A stretch of DNA of 20,398 nucleotides, from NCBI GenBank assembly GCA_964475115.1, contig CAYYVJ010000032.1, positions 1 through 20,398 of the forward strand, read 5' to 3'. Under the pieces are notes generated by a model. It searched no databases. It was not told the DNA's origin and saw only the letters and a program-made list of their open reading frames with translations. The stretch is from CAYYVJ01 sp964475115 (GTDB taxonomy: Bacteria; Bacillota; Clostridia; Lachnospirales; Lachnospiraceae). Shown here piece by piece: positions 1 through 8,115 of this stretch. Every line of letters starts with the position of its first letter. Position 1 is the first letter of the stretch. The translations under genes and the position numbers were made by a program.

Positions 1-894
1 TAAACCTACTACAGATTGGAATAAACCAACTGCTGTTGCCCTACTAAAGTTTCCTCCAGCAAGACCTTTTTGATATACATAAACTGCTAATTGATATTGG
101 AAATCTCTAACTTGAACATTATCAAAAGCATTTAATCGTTCAAAGTTACTTCCCATCAAGTTACGTCCTAAGTTCATAATAAGAAGTGTAACTGTAGTAC
201 TCTTAATTCCTGGTAATGTAATATTAAGCATCTTCTGCCAACGGTTTGCTCCGTCAATACTAGCCGCTTCATAAAGCTCTCCACTAATACCTGTTATAGC
301 AGCAAGGTAAATAATAGTTCCCCAACCCATACTCTGCCATACACCAATTAGCAAGTAGGATGCTGCCCAGTGCCATTTCTCAGTTAAGAAAGGAATACCT
401 TGAGCAATAAGGCCTTTATCTACAAGCCAAATATTAATCAATCCTGAAGATGGCTTAAACATTGTATATGCAACACTCGCTACAATAACCCATGACAAAA
501 AGTGAGGTAAATACAATATAGTCTGAGTCACTTTTTTGAATTTAGGGAAACGAACTTCATTTAATATAAGTGCTAAAACAATAGGCATTGGAAAACCAAT
601 CGCTAAGTCTAATATGTTAAATGAAAGAGAGTTTCTAATTGCTCTTATAAAATCTGCATCTTTAAAAACTTTTTGAAATATCTCTAATCCAACCCATTTG
701 GATCCATCAAAACCTCTAGCTGGCTTATAATCCATAAAAGCCATTCTTAATCCCGGGTATGCTGCGTAGTTAAAAATCAATACGCATAATAATGGAAATA
801 ATAATAATACGTATAACTGCCAATCACGCTTTAAAAAATGCATAACTCCTTTTTTACGAGGTGCAGTTGGATTTTTTACTTTGTTACTTACCAT
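1..894 (-). CDS. ABC sugar transporter permease, LplB/UgpA type (partial, 3' end outside window)
   Basis: This is an inner-membrane permease of the CUT1/LplB kind, which with a second permease, an ATPase and a binding lipoprotein would import an oligosaccharide. The reading frame is open for all 298 codons from the ATG at 894 to the window edge, where it ends in FQSVVGL, so the C-terminal tail is missing. The start is set by TAAGGAGGAAG just upstream. After a short basic N-terminus (MVSNKVKNPTAPRKKG) comes a first membrane segment (LYVLLLFPLLCVLIFNYAAYPG), then several more. The cytoplasmic EAA loop that docks the ATPase is clear: YEAASIDGANRWQKMLNITL, followed by PGI. LplB-like permeases are normally followed by a YtcP-like permease and a lipoprotein, expected just beyond position 1. 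The substrate cannot be read from sequence; the nearby GH112 phosphorylase makes a galactoside a reasonable guess. Confidence 0.9.
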   Translation of the reverse strand, partial: MVSNKVKNPTAPRKKGVMHFLKRDWQLYVLLLFPLLCVLIFNYAAYPGLRMAFMDYKPARGFDGSKWVGLEIFQKVFKDADFIRAIRNSLSFNILDLAIGFPMPIVLALILNEVRFPKFKKVTQTILYLPHFLSWVIVASVAYTMFKPSSGLINIWLVDKGLIAQGIPFLTEKWHWAASYLLIGVWQSMGWGTIIYLAAITGISGELYEAASIDGANRWQKMLNITLPGIKSTTVTLLIMNLGRNLMGSNFERLNAFDNVQVRDFQYQLAVYVYQKGLAGGNFSRATAVGLFQSVVGL

Positions 895-1120
895 TTTTTC
901 TTCCTCCTTATACTTAAATGCTATAAGAAGACTTTTCTCTTCTTTACTAACAATATAGGTTATTATAACAACAAAAAGAGTAAACTTCTAATCACTTACA
1001 TACATATTTTGTGCAATTTCAACTTTATACCTGATATTAATTTATCAATTTTATGCATTATTACAAGTTATATTTTCAAAACCCATTTTATTGTTTGGAT
1101 GTTTTTCAGTTTGATAATGC

Positions 1121-1149
1121 TTGAACTTTCTCCCTTAATGAGTTATATT
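1121..1149 (+). promoter_or_regulatory. Predicted promoter of queT
   Basis: TTGAAC at 1121-1126 and TATATT at 1144-1149 are separated by 17 nt. The expected transcription start is near 1156, directly in front of the candidate riboswitch stem, so the two predictions support each other. The rest of the 314-base gap between the permease start and queT is AT-rich; I found no gene in it and no convincing -35/-10 pair for the permease. Confidence 0.55.
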
Positions 1150-1158
1150 ATATCTTGC

Positions 1159-1201
1159 TGTCAGTTCGTAACCTTCCTGACATAAAACAAAACTAAAGGA
1201 G
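1159..1201 (+). promoter_or_regulatory. Candidate preQ1-I riboswitch in the queT leader
   Basis: A six-base-pair stem TGTCAG (1159-1164) / CTGACA (1177-1182) closes a loop that starts TTCGTAAC and has a C (1176) immediately before the 3' stem strand, the position of the ligand-pairing cytosine in preQ1-I aptamers. It is followed by an A-rich tail, ATAAAACAAAACTAA, and the ribosome binding site AAAGGAG (1195-1201). Loop length equals that of the Bacillus subtilis queC aptamer as I recall it. The loop-tail pseudoknot is imperfect: it lacks the UAG/CUA pairing, though CCTT in the loop could pair with AAGG of the ribosome binding site. Known preQ1 riboswitches often precede QueT-type transporters. 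Position, stem and tail fit; the aptamer assignment is an inference. Confidence 0.55.
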
Positions 1202-1208
1202 ATAAAAA

Positions 1209-1694
1209 ATGAAAAATCAAAAGGTATTATTTATTGTTCAAGCTGCTATGATAGCAGCCATCTATGTGGTCTTAACATTTTTTGCTAATGCTCTTGGATT
1301 AGCATCAGGAGCCATTCAAGTCAGACTCTCTGAATCCCTCACTATTTTACCGTATTTTATTCCAGCAGCTATTCCCGGTCTATTTATCGGATGTTTACTA
1401 AGCAATTTATTAACGGGTGCTATTTTAATCGATATTGTATTTGGTAGTCTGACTACCTTAGTAGCTGCCTTCGGTACATATGCCCTTAGGAAGCACAATA
1501 AGTTCTTAGCTCCCATTCCGCCTATTGTAGCTAACACACTAGTTGTTCCATTTATTTTAATCTATGGATATGGAATCTCAGCTCCTATATGGTCTTTAAT
1601 GGCAACCGTTGGTGCTGGTGAACTTATATCTTGTGGTATTTTTGGAATGGTTTTATTATTTTCACTAGAAAAACAGAAGAAGGTTCTTTTCTAA
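1209..1694 (+). CDS. queT: QueT family ECF transporter substrate-binding (S) component, queuosine precursor uptake
   Basis: This 161-residue, very hydrophobic protein matches the QueT family (COG4708), the membrane S-component that captures a queuosine precursor (preQ0/preQ1 or similar) and works with the shared EcfA-EcfA'-EcfT energizing module, normally encoded elsewhere. About five to six membrane segments are visible (for example 7-28, 46-72, 75-92, 103-122, 129-152). The family signature VRLSESLTILPYFIPAAIPG lies at about residues 38-57, followed by LFIGCLLSNL. The start follows AAAGGAG with 7 nt spacing. It is monocistronic: its own promoter and candidate preQ1 riboswitch lie upstream and a strong hairpin lies downstream. 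It sits between two minus-strand carbohydrate genes and looks unrelated to them. Confidence 0.9.
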   Translation: MKNQKVLFIVQAAMIAAIYVVLTFFANALGLASGAIQVRLSESLTILPYFIPAAIPGLFIGCLLSNLLTGAILIDIVFGSLTTLVAAFGTYALRKHNKFLAPIPPIVANTLVVPFILIYGYGISAPIWSLMATVGAGELISCGIFGMVLLFSLEKQKKVLF

Positions 1695-1698
1695 TTAA

Positions 1699-1743
1699 AA
1701 AAGCGGGTAAGGATATCAGCAATTGATATTCTTACCCGCTTTT
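1699..1743. terminator. Bidirectional rho-independent terminator shared by queT and the GH112 gene
   Basis: A 20-base-pair stem (1699-1718 with 1724-1743; one G-U pair) has the core AAAAGCGGGTAAG and a 5-nt loop GCAAT. A-runs and T-runs at the two ends allow termination in both directions, which fits the convergent genes on either side. Confidence 0.9.
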
Positions 1744-1756
1744 ATATATTTATTTA

Positions 1757-3934
1757 TTATGAAATGATCTCAATATCAAATGCCTCTAACTCTACTGTGA
1801 TTTCTTTTCCATTAGCCATTCTTACGGATGTGCTTTGTGGTTTTTCAGAGTTATTTATGATTACCAGCTTATCACCCTGTGGATAGTAAGCACATTCTGT
1901 CAATGGATTTGAACAAATATAATTTTTTACACTTTCTTCATTTCTTCCAGCATAACAAATAGCGTTCATTAATAATCTTGTATTTAAAAGATTAAATCTG
2001 TATCCTGACATATAAATACCGCGACCTTTTCCGAATTCATGTGTTGTTAAAATCGGAGTCTTGTCTGATTCTTTTAAAACATTTACGTCTTTAGAAAGTA
2101 CAAATACCCCCTCAGAAATCGGCAAGTCTATATTTTCCACGTCTTCTGTAATAAAATGTTTATCTTTTAATGTGTATCTATATTTACCTTGGCAATTCTT
2201 TGTTCCTAAATCTTTATCTACACCAAGAATATGGCTTAATTGGAAGAATTGTGTGCTAAAATCTGTGGCAGACGGTTCATTTACACCAATAAATCCACCA
2301 CCATTTGCAACCCATTCTGTAATTCTTTCAACTACAACTGCATTCTTCCAGCTATCTCCACCGCTCCATGCGCTATTTAGAATTCCCGCATTGATAACGA
2401 CCTTAATATCTTCTGAAATACCTTTTTCTTTTACGTCATCAAAACTAATAAACTCTACCTCAAATGGAAGACCTGATAAAGACTCAATAATATTTATTAA
2501 ATCTGTCTCCGGATGCTCATGTAGATGACCACTACATGTCCATGAACGCAAATCACCCCATGCACTTAAGATAGCAACCTTCCCAGGAATTACATAAGGT
2601 TCTCCATTTGTATGAAATGATTTTAGCAAACGAAATTCATCCGTTACTTTTTCTATATAATCCATAAAATCATCAAAAGGTTCTACTAAATGTAAATATC
2701 CGCCGAGTCCAATACGATCTACTGGCTTTCTAAGAAGAGCACGTCTTACATCCTTCCAGAATTTCTGTGCATCAAGCTTTGGATTTCCACCAGGTGCAAA
2801 TGTAGGTTCACCAGAAAGGCCTGTAGGGAATAAATAAGGATGAAGTCTTAATTCCTTTGTCTCTACTCCTTTCGCTCCTGCACATAGTCTTGCTTCAAAT
2901 CCACTAAATACACATTTAATTAAACCATCAAATCCAAATTCAGGAAATCTCTTTCCATATGGTTCTACACCAACCCAGCTATCGTCATAGAACACATACG
3001 CTTTCTTTCCGTATTTGTGAACTAAGTCAATACACTTTTTACCAAACTCTACTACAAATTCATTCACAAAATCCATCCAAGCTTTATACTTTTCCGAAGG
3101 AGCATTATGGGTTGAATTGTATTTTCCATTATTTATAAAATCTTCAGAAGTCATTTTATAGCCCTTTTGAGCTTCAAACGCTCTAAGTGCCAATGGGTTT
3201 ACAGTGAAATCATAAGAACCCCAATCACTAAACAAGTTCCTATTATTTACATCATCTCCCCAGAACCAAGCAAAATTATAAAACATAGAAGTAAATCTCA
3301 CTACTGTAGTAGCGGGATGAGAAATACACCACTCTTCTAACCACTTTAATATATTTTCCTGAGTTTCTGGGTAACGTGGTTCAACTGCCATCAAGTGCTC
3401 TTTGTCTCCCCAGTCATTTGTAATATGATTGTACATAGATATTTCTTCCCACAATCTTATTGCAAGAAAGTTAACTGTATAACTATGCCATTTCTTAGCA
3501 TTTATAATTGTTAGCAAACCAGTCTCTGCTTCAAAGCTCCAATCAGAAAGTGCAACTTCTTCCCCAGTAGTACGATCAAATACTTGCCAAAATTCTTTCG
3601 GATCATCATTTTTGTTAATAATGAACTGTTCTCTAAAATATCCTTTAATAGGGTCTATCGTAATGGTGTTATCATCTGCAACAACGGGAAAACTCATTAA
3701 AAAGTTTTGTTGTAGCTTGTCCATGTTTTGTTTCGCCCATTCATTATCTGAACGAATCAAACAAATTGTTGAATAGATACCATGACCCGAGTTTATAATT
3801 TCATCAGATAGCTGAGTTCCATCACTATCACGAATCACATCAGCACCCCATTTTTTTGCTAGGTTTAATGTCAATTCTTCATAACCAGACTCACCTGGAA
3901 GAGTAAAACTATCTCTTTTTAATTCTGTTCCCAT
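1757..3934 (-). CDS. GH112 galactoside phosphorylase (galacto-N-biose/lacto-N-biose or galactosyl-rhamnose phosphorylase)
   Basis: This enzyme of glycoside hydrolase family 112 cleaves a beta-galactoside with phosphate, releasing alpha-galactose 1-phosphate and the acceptor sugar. At 725 residues it has normal family length. The N-terminal signature FTLPGESGYEELTLNLAKKW (10-29) is followed by GADVIRDSDGTQLSDEIIN (30-48). DDSWVGVEP (317-325) contains the likely catalytic acid Asp318, corresponding to the DHWIGTEP motif of the bifidobacterial enzyme. There is no signal peptide, so it acts in the cytosol. The start lies about 11 nt after AAAGGA, a somewhat long spacing, but the family N-terminus fits. 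Known members act on galacto-N-biose, lacto-N-biose or beta-1,4-galactosyl-L-rhamnose. The divergent rhamnogalacturonan-type esterase makes galactosyl-rhamnose the best guess here; the family assignment is firm, the acceptor is not. Confidence 0.9.
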   Translation of the reverse strand: MGTELKRDSFTLPGESGYEELTLNLAKKWGADVIRDSDGTQLSDEIINSGHGIYSTICLIRSDNEWAKQNMDKLQQNFLMSFPVVADDNTITIDPIKGYFREQFIINKNDDPKEFWQVFDRTTGEEVALSDWSFEAETGLLTIINAKKWHSYTVNFLAIRLWEEISMYNHITNDWGDKEHLMAVEPRYPETQENILKWLEEWCISHPATTVVRFTSMFYNFAWFWGDDVNNRNLFSDWGSYDFTVNPLALRAFEAQKGYKMTSEDFINNGKYNSTHNAPSEKYKAWMDFVNEFVVEFGKKCIDLVHKYGKKAYVFYDDSWVGVEPYGKRFPEFGFDGLIKCVFSGFEARLCAGAKGVETKELRLHPYLFPTGLSGEPTFAPGGNPKLDAQKFWKDVRRALLRKPVDRIGLGGYLHLVEPFDDFMDYIEKVTDEFRLLKSFHTNGEPYVIPGKVAILSAWGDLRSWTCSGHLHEHPETDLINIIESLSGLPFEVEFISFDDVKEKGISEDIKVVINAGILNSAWSGGDSWKNAVVVERITEWVANGGGFIGVNEPSATDFSTQFFQLSHILGVDKDLGTKNCQGKYRYTLKDKHFITEDVENIDLPISEGVFVLSKDVNVLKESDKTPILTTHEFGKGRGIYMSGYRFNLLNTRLLMNAICYAGRNEESVKNYICSNPLTECAYYPQGDKLVIINNSEKPQSTSVRMANGKEITVELEAFDIEIIS

Positions 3935-3986
3935 TTCTTATAGTCCATCCTTTCAGCTCTCCATACTTCACTTTCGATATTTTTTT

Positions 3987-4015
3987 ATCATAGCTTAGTG
4001 TATCGTATATGTCAA
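3987..4015 (-). promoter_or_regulatory. Predicted promoter of the GH112 phosphorylase gene
   Basis: On the minus strand TTGACA (4015-4010) and TATGAT (3992-3987) are 17 nt apart, a near-consensus sigma-A promoter about 50 nt upstream of the start codon. Confidence 0.65.
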
Positions 4016-4071
4016 ATTTTTTAAATGGATTATTTTATTATAATAATGTTTTATTTTTTAGTAAGGTAGAG

Positions 4072-4077
4072 TATAAT
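4072..4077 (+). promoter_or_regulatory. Predicted -10 box for the esterase gene
   Basis: A consensus TATAAT lies 35 nt before the esterase start. The -35 region 17 nt upstream (TTTTAT) is poor, so the promoter may need an activator or be weak. The divergent GH112 promoter lies about 60 nt to the left, so one regulator between them could control both genes. Confidence 0.45.
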
Positions 4078-4106
4078 AGCTTTTAAATAAAATAGAAGGA
4101 TGGAGG

Positions 4107-6007
4107 ATGGACATGTTTGAAAAACATTTTACATTTGGCCCCAAATACAAAAATATGAATTCTATTGCCGTAGATGCAAATGAGCTTTACTCTCCCGATA
4201 CAGGCTATGGATTTGTAATTGAAGAGAATCGCAATTCCTTTGAAAGCTTACAAATCTCAGAAATCAATTCTGCTTTTGAACCATGGTATTGGCTTGCCGG
4301 AAAGAATTTAACTACTTTAAGCCAAAATGATTGGGGTTGTAATATTCCTCAAGACTCAACTCTCCCTCTTATTTTTAAGACAGATGTCCCCATACAAGGT
4401 AATTACCAAGTAACCATTACCATCGATGGCGGAGCAAAAGGGATTAAAGATCTAATGATTTTTACCGGAAGACGAAGATTAATGGATCTTGGGATAAAAC
4501 TTAATCCAGGAGAAGTTTTTCAAACTTCTTATACGATTAATATCTCTGATATTATTCCAAGAAGTAAAACTGTTCCTTTTTCAGATACTTCTTTTGACTT
4601 GACTATATTTGCCGACAGCCCCACCTTGTCTGCAGTTTCTATCTCCCAAATAGAAGCGCCTACTATTTATATCGCCGGGGATTCTACCGTAGCAGATCAA
4701 AGCGGATCCTATCCCTATGNNNNNNNNNNNNNNNNNNNNNNNNNNNNNNNNNNNNNNNNNNNNNNNNNNNNNNNNNNNNNNNNNNNNNNNNNNNNNNNNN
4801 NNNNNNNNNNNNNNNNNNNATTTATATCGCCGGGGATTCTACCGTAGCAGATCAAAGCGGATCCTATCCCTATGCCCCAGGCTGCTGTTACTCTGGTTGG
4901 GCTCAATGCTTTTCTTCCTATTTAGAGTCTGGCATTGCTCTTTCTAATCATTCTCATTCCGGACTTACTACAGAAACATTCCGAAACGAAGGGCATTATG
5001 CTATTGTAGAAGATATTATAAAAACTGGTGACTTTTTCCTTATACAATTTGCTCACAATGATCAAAAACTTCCACATCTAGATGCAAACGGTGGATATGC
5101 AAAGAACTTAAGAACTTATGTGGCAGAAATTCGAGCAAAAGGGGCGACTCCCATTATTGTTACTCCATTAGCTCGTAATACTTGGAAAGGAGCCGATGGT
5201 TCTTATAACGATTTACTAATAGATTATGCAAACACATGTAAAGAAGTGGGCAGTGAACTCAATGTTCCTGTTTTAGACTTACACAAAAAGAGCAAAGACT
5301 TTATTTTATCGGAAGGACTTGAAAACTCAAAACGCTATTTTTACCCTAAAGACTACACTCACACCAACGATTATGGTGCCTTTCTCATGGCTGGCTTTGT
5401 TGCAGAATGTTGTAGAGAAATAAATATCCCAGTACTAACAGATTTTATTATCGAGAGAAGCAATTCCTTCCTACCACCTGCTATAATCACATTGCCAGAG
5501 CCACCTGCAGGATTTGATACCTCGAAAATTCTAGAAGCATTTTCAGTGAATTTTAATGATATTGCAAATTCACCTGAAAAATCTGAGATAGAAGCCTTAA
5601 CCAAATCAGGTATCATTTCAAACACGGATGAAGCCTTCCGTCCAAATGACATAATTACAAGAGTGGAAGCTTTAAGCTTTGTTGTAAAAGCTGTAAAATA
5701 CGTGCCCATGAATGTATATAACGACAGATACCCAGATGTTATCGGCCATGAATGGTTTGCAGGTACCGTGGAGATTGCTTTTCAAAATGAACTTGTAGAT
5801 TCTATCTATGTTGCAGATGGAAACTTTCATCCAAACGAGCCAGTTACATGGGAACAACTTATTTCCTTCTGTAAAAACGGATATCAAAGCAGAGTCCTTA
5901 ACCAAGGCAATACATTAGATCTTCTCCCCAAAGGAACAAATCCAAACAGCTATGTTACAAGAGAAAAAGCTGCTACAGCTATTAAAAAACTGGTAGATGC
6001 TATTTAG
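4107..6007 (+). CDS. SGNH/GDSL hydrolase, rhamnogalacturonan acetylesterase-like (CE12 type), with C-terminal SLH repeats; broken by an assembly gap
   Basis: The protein probably removes acetyl groups from rhamnogalacturonan-type pectin fragments. Read as given, the frame is lost after the N run. Removing 4720-4819 and one of the flanking 55-bp copies gives 1746 nt, exactly 582 codons including stop. In that 581-residue protein, residues 1-185 form a beta-rich N-terminal region. The SGNH domain follows: AGDSTVADQ with nucleophile Ser193, the AHND block (Asn266, Asp267) and DYTH with Asp364 and His367. Residues about 431-581 hold S-layer homology repeats (FNDIANSPEKSEIEALTKSG, FRPNDIITRVEA; then YPDVIGHEWFAGTVEIAFQN; then a partial third). 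SLH repeats usually anchor exported proteins, yet no signal peptide or membrane segment is visible at the N-terminus. GGAGG at 4102-4106 fits the alternative ATG at 4113 better; AAGGA at 4096-4100 fits 4107. Divergent from the GH112 gene. Confidence 0.8.
4665..4719. repeat. 55-bp exact duplicate, left copy flanking the gap
   Basis: These 55 bases, which encode most of the IYIAGDSTVADQ catalytic block, end exactly where the N run starts. They are repeated without any difference at 4820-4874. The pattern is that of unmerged contig ends, not a biological repeat. Confidence 0.97.
4720..4819. other. Assembly gap, exactly 100 N
   Basis: A run of 100 undetermined bases, the conventional size for a scaffold gap of unknown length. 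It lies within the esterase gene between two identical 55-bp sequences, so the true gap is most probably of negative length (the contigs overlap). Confidence 0.98.
4820..4874. repeat. 55-bp exact duplicate, right copy flanking the gap
   Basis: Identical to 4665-4719 and beginning at the first base after the N run. Counting only one copy restores the esterase reading frame (TAT, then GCC CCA GGC and onward). Confidence 0.97.
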
Positions 6008-6023
6008 CATCCACCAGTTTTTT
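5984..6023. terminator. Shared terminator hairpin containing both convergent stop codons
   Basis: A 17-base-pair stem (5984-6000 with 6007-6023, one A-C mismatch) has a 6-nt loop TATTTA and A/T runs at both ends. The stop codons of the esterase (TAG 6005-6007) and of the GGDEF-EAL gene (TAA, 6006-6004 on the minus strand) fall in or at the loop. The stem therefore encodes the last residues of both proteins. Confidence 0.85.
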
Positions 6024-8070
6024 CTAATAATTGTTCAAATTCTGAAACAGGAATCGGTCTTTCATAATAATACCCTTGCGCGATATCACATGAATTCTTT
6101 TTAAGAAAAGCCAATTGTTGTTTCGTTTCCACGCCTTCTGCTACTACTTTTAGGTTTAGATTATGTGCCAAATCTACAATCATTTTAAAGATATAAACTT
6201 CTTCGTTTTCATCCATAACATTCATAATAAATTTTCGGTCTATCTTTAATATATCAATAGGAAGCTTTTGTAAATAAGTAAGGGAAGAATGTCCTGTCCC
6301 AAAATCATCTAAAGCAATATGAAAACCCAACTCTTTTAGCTCATTTAAAGTAAGGATAGCTTTATTTAAATTATCAATAACCGCTGTTTCCGTAATTTCT
6401 AGTTCGATTCCTCTTGCATCCATTTTCTTTTCAGCAAGAATTTGTTTGATTCCTTCTACCAATCCAGGTTGTGTCAACCTTTGACTGGATAAATTCACAG
6501 ATAGTTTAAAATCTATGTAACCTTTCTCATACCAATCCTTCTTCTGTTCAAATGCAGTTCTAAGGACCCAATTTTCAATATCGTCTATGTAACCTGTTCT
6601 TTCAGCAAATGGTATAAACTCGCCCGGTGGTATAAACCCCTGTTCCGGTTGATGCCAGCGTATTAGAGCTTCTGCTCCTATAATGTCATTTGTCGAAATA
6701 TCCACCTGTGGTTGGTAATAAAGAACAAATTGTTCCTCTTGTATCGCTTTTCTTAATCTACCACTATAATTTACATATTCAAGCGTTTCTTGTTGCATAT
6801 CTTCATTAAATACAACATATTTACCTTTTCCATCATCTTTGCTCTTAAACATTGCCGTATCTGCATTTTTCATTAAGGTGTTGTAATCCCTTCCATGATC
6901 TGGATAAATGGCAATTCCTACAGAGGCAGATATCAAAAAACTTTTATCCTCTAAAACCCAATTTTCCTTTATCTGCTTTAAAATAATACCTATATCCATT
7001 TCTATTTGGCTAATACTTTCCCTTTTGGGTAGAAGAATTCCAAATTCATCTCCGCCTACTCTTGCAACAAGATTCGGTTTTGTCAAAGAACTAGATAGTA
7101 CTTTTGCTATTTTTCTGATTACCTTGTCACCTTCTGAATGTCCCATAATATCATTTATATGCTTAATATCATCAATATCAAGGTAGATAAATCCTAATTT
7201 TTCATTGGAATGCTTTGCAAGATTAAGAAGCTTCCCTGCCTCCTGCTCAAACATTATTCTATTAGGTAGACCTGTTAAATAATCAAAATAGGAAGCCACA
7301 TGAAGTTGCTCTTCCATTTCTTTTTGGTTTGTTATATCTTTATGAGTTCCTGTCATTCTTCTCGGAATTCCATTTTCATCAAATATTGCTTTTCCATTAC
7401 TTAATATCCAGCGATAATCCCCATATATAGAACGAACCCGATAAGATTGCTCTAGGCTTCCCTCTGGGTTATCCAAATACTTCCGTATATTTTCTTGAGC
7501 CCTTTCTTTATCTTCTGGATGCAAATATTCTTGCCAGTCTGCAATCATACCACTGGTATCTTTTACTAAGTAGCCAAACGTAGGCCTTTGAATAATTGAA
7601 AAATAGTATTTATTGTCAAGAAAATTCCAGTCCCAAATACCATCACTTGCCACCTCAATTGCTAACTTGTATCTTTGCTCATTCTCTAAAAGTGTATCTC
7701 TTTGTCGATTAAGTTCTTGGTTTTGCTGATCCAGTTTCTCGCCTAATACAATTAGCTCTTCACTGGTCATACTAAGTTCTTCATTTGCTAGAAAAACCTC
7801 ATCCAAAGTACGCTTATACATTTTCATCCTTCGAAGTATAATAAAATAAAAAACAATTGCCGTTAAGGCTACAAAAATCCAGCCTTTATACAGCTGAATT
7901 TGAATATATTGATACTCCGCAGTGGCAAGGGCAGATAAGATTTTATCGGACAATACAATCCACAATAATCCAAAGATGAGATAGAATATAATTATTTTAA
8001 AGGCTTCTACCCAAGGACTTCTATTTTTTTTATCTGTTATTTTAAAAATATGCTTACTATAATCTTTCAC
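6004..8070 (-). CDS. Membrane-bound PAS-GGDEF-EAL protein (c-di-GMP cyclase/phosphodiesterase)
   Basis: This 688-residue signalling protein is predicted to turn over cyclic di-GMP at the membrane. Two N-terminal membrane segments (about 24-42 and 63-80) enclose a short external loop. A coiled-coil linker follows (about 85-130), then a PAS domain (about 130-250, DGIWDWNF...GTHKDITNQK), a GGDEF domain with intact GGDEF (339-343) and an EAL domain with EAL (467-469), DDFGTG (588-593), KID (609-611) and VAEGVET (643-649). Both catalytic motifs look intact, so it may be bifunctional, or the GGDEF part may only regulate the EAL part. I see no RxxD inhibitory site in front of GGDEF. The start is GTG, supported by GGGAGGGAG just upstream; an ATG two bases earlier is in another frame and stops at once. 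No partner genes are adjacent, so the signal it senses is unknown. Confidence 0.93.
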   Translation of the reverse strand: MKDYSKHIFKITDKKNRSPWVEAFKIIIFYLIFGLLWIVLSDKILSALATAEYQYIQIQLYKGWIFVALTAIVFYFIILRRMKMYKRTLDEVFLANEELSMTSEELIVLGEKLDQQNQELNRQRDTLLENEQRYKLAIEVASDGIWDWNFLDNKYYFSIIQRPTFGYLVKDTSGMIADWQEYLHPEDKERAQENIRKYLDNPEGSLEQSYRVRSIYGDYRWILSNGKAIFDENGIPRRMTGTHKDITNQKEMEEQLHVASYFDYLTGLPNRIMFEQEAGKLLNLAKHSNEKLGFIYLDIDDIKHINDIMGHSEGDKVIRKIAKVLSSSLTKPNLVARVGGDEFGILLPKRESISQIEMDIGIILKQIKENWVLEDKSFLISASVGIAIYPDHGRDYNTLMKNADTAMFKSKDDGKGKYVVFNEDMQQETLEYVNYSGRLRKAIQEEQFVLYYQPQVDISTNDIIGAEALIRWHQPEQGFIPPGEFIPFAERTGYIDDIENWVLRTAFEQKKDWYEKGYIDFKLSVNLSSQRLTQPGLVEGIKQILAEKKMDARGIELEITETAVIDNLNKAILTLNELKELGFHIALDDFGTGHSSLTYLQKLPIDILKIDRKFIMNVMDENEEVYIFKMIVDLAHNLNLKVVAEGVETKQQLAFLKKNSCDIAQGYYYERPIPVSEFEQLLEKTGGC

Positions 8071-8090
8071 ATTCTCCCTCCCTATCTTGT

Positions 8091-8102
8091 CAGAATATTC
8101 TG
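8091..8102. promoter_or_regulatory. 12-bp perfect palindrome in the GGDEF-EAL leader
   Basis: CAGAATATTCTG is a perfect palindrome with further G/C symmetry outside (GTCAG...CTGTC). It lies between the predicted promoter and the GTG start of the c-di-GMP gene, where a repressor could bind. No family is assigned. Confidence 0.3.
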
Positions 8103-8115
8103 TCTTATTAATTAA

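Noticed and set aside
838..1185. 115-codon open frame running across the permease start and the queT leader
   Set aside because: It overlaps the permease N-terminus and its ribosome binding site on the other strand, has no ribosome binding site of its own, is Phe/Ile/Tyr-rich low-complexity sequence and covers the queT promoter and riboswitch candidate.
4665..4874. Tandem or mobile-element target-site duplication
   Set aside because: The copies abut the 100-N run exactly on both sides and lie inside a catalytic motif; collapsing them restores the frame, which indicates an assembly artefact.
4715..4947. Small open frames that run through the N block
   Set aside because: They consist largely of undetermined residues and are out of frame with the esterase.
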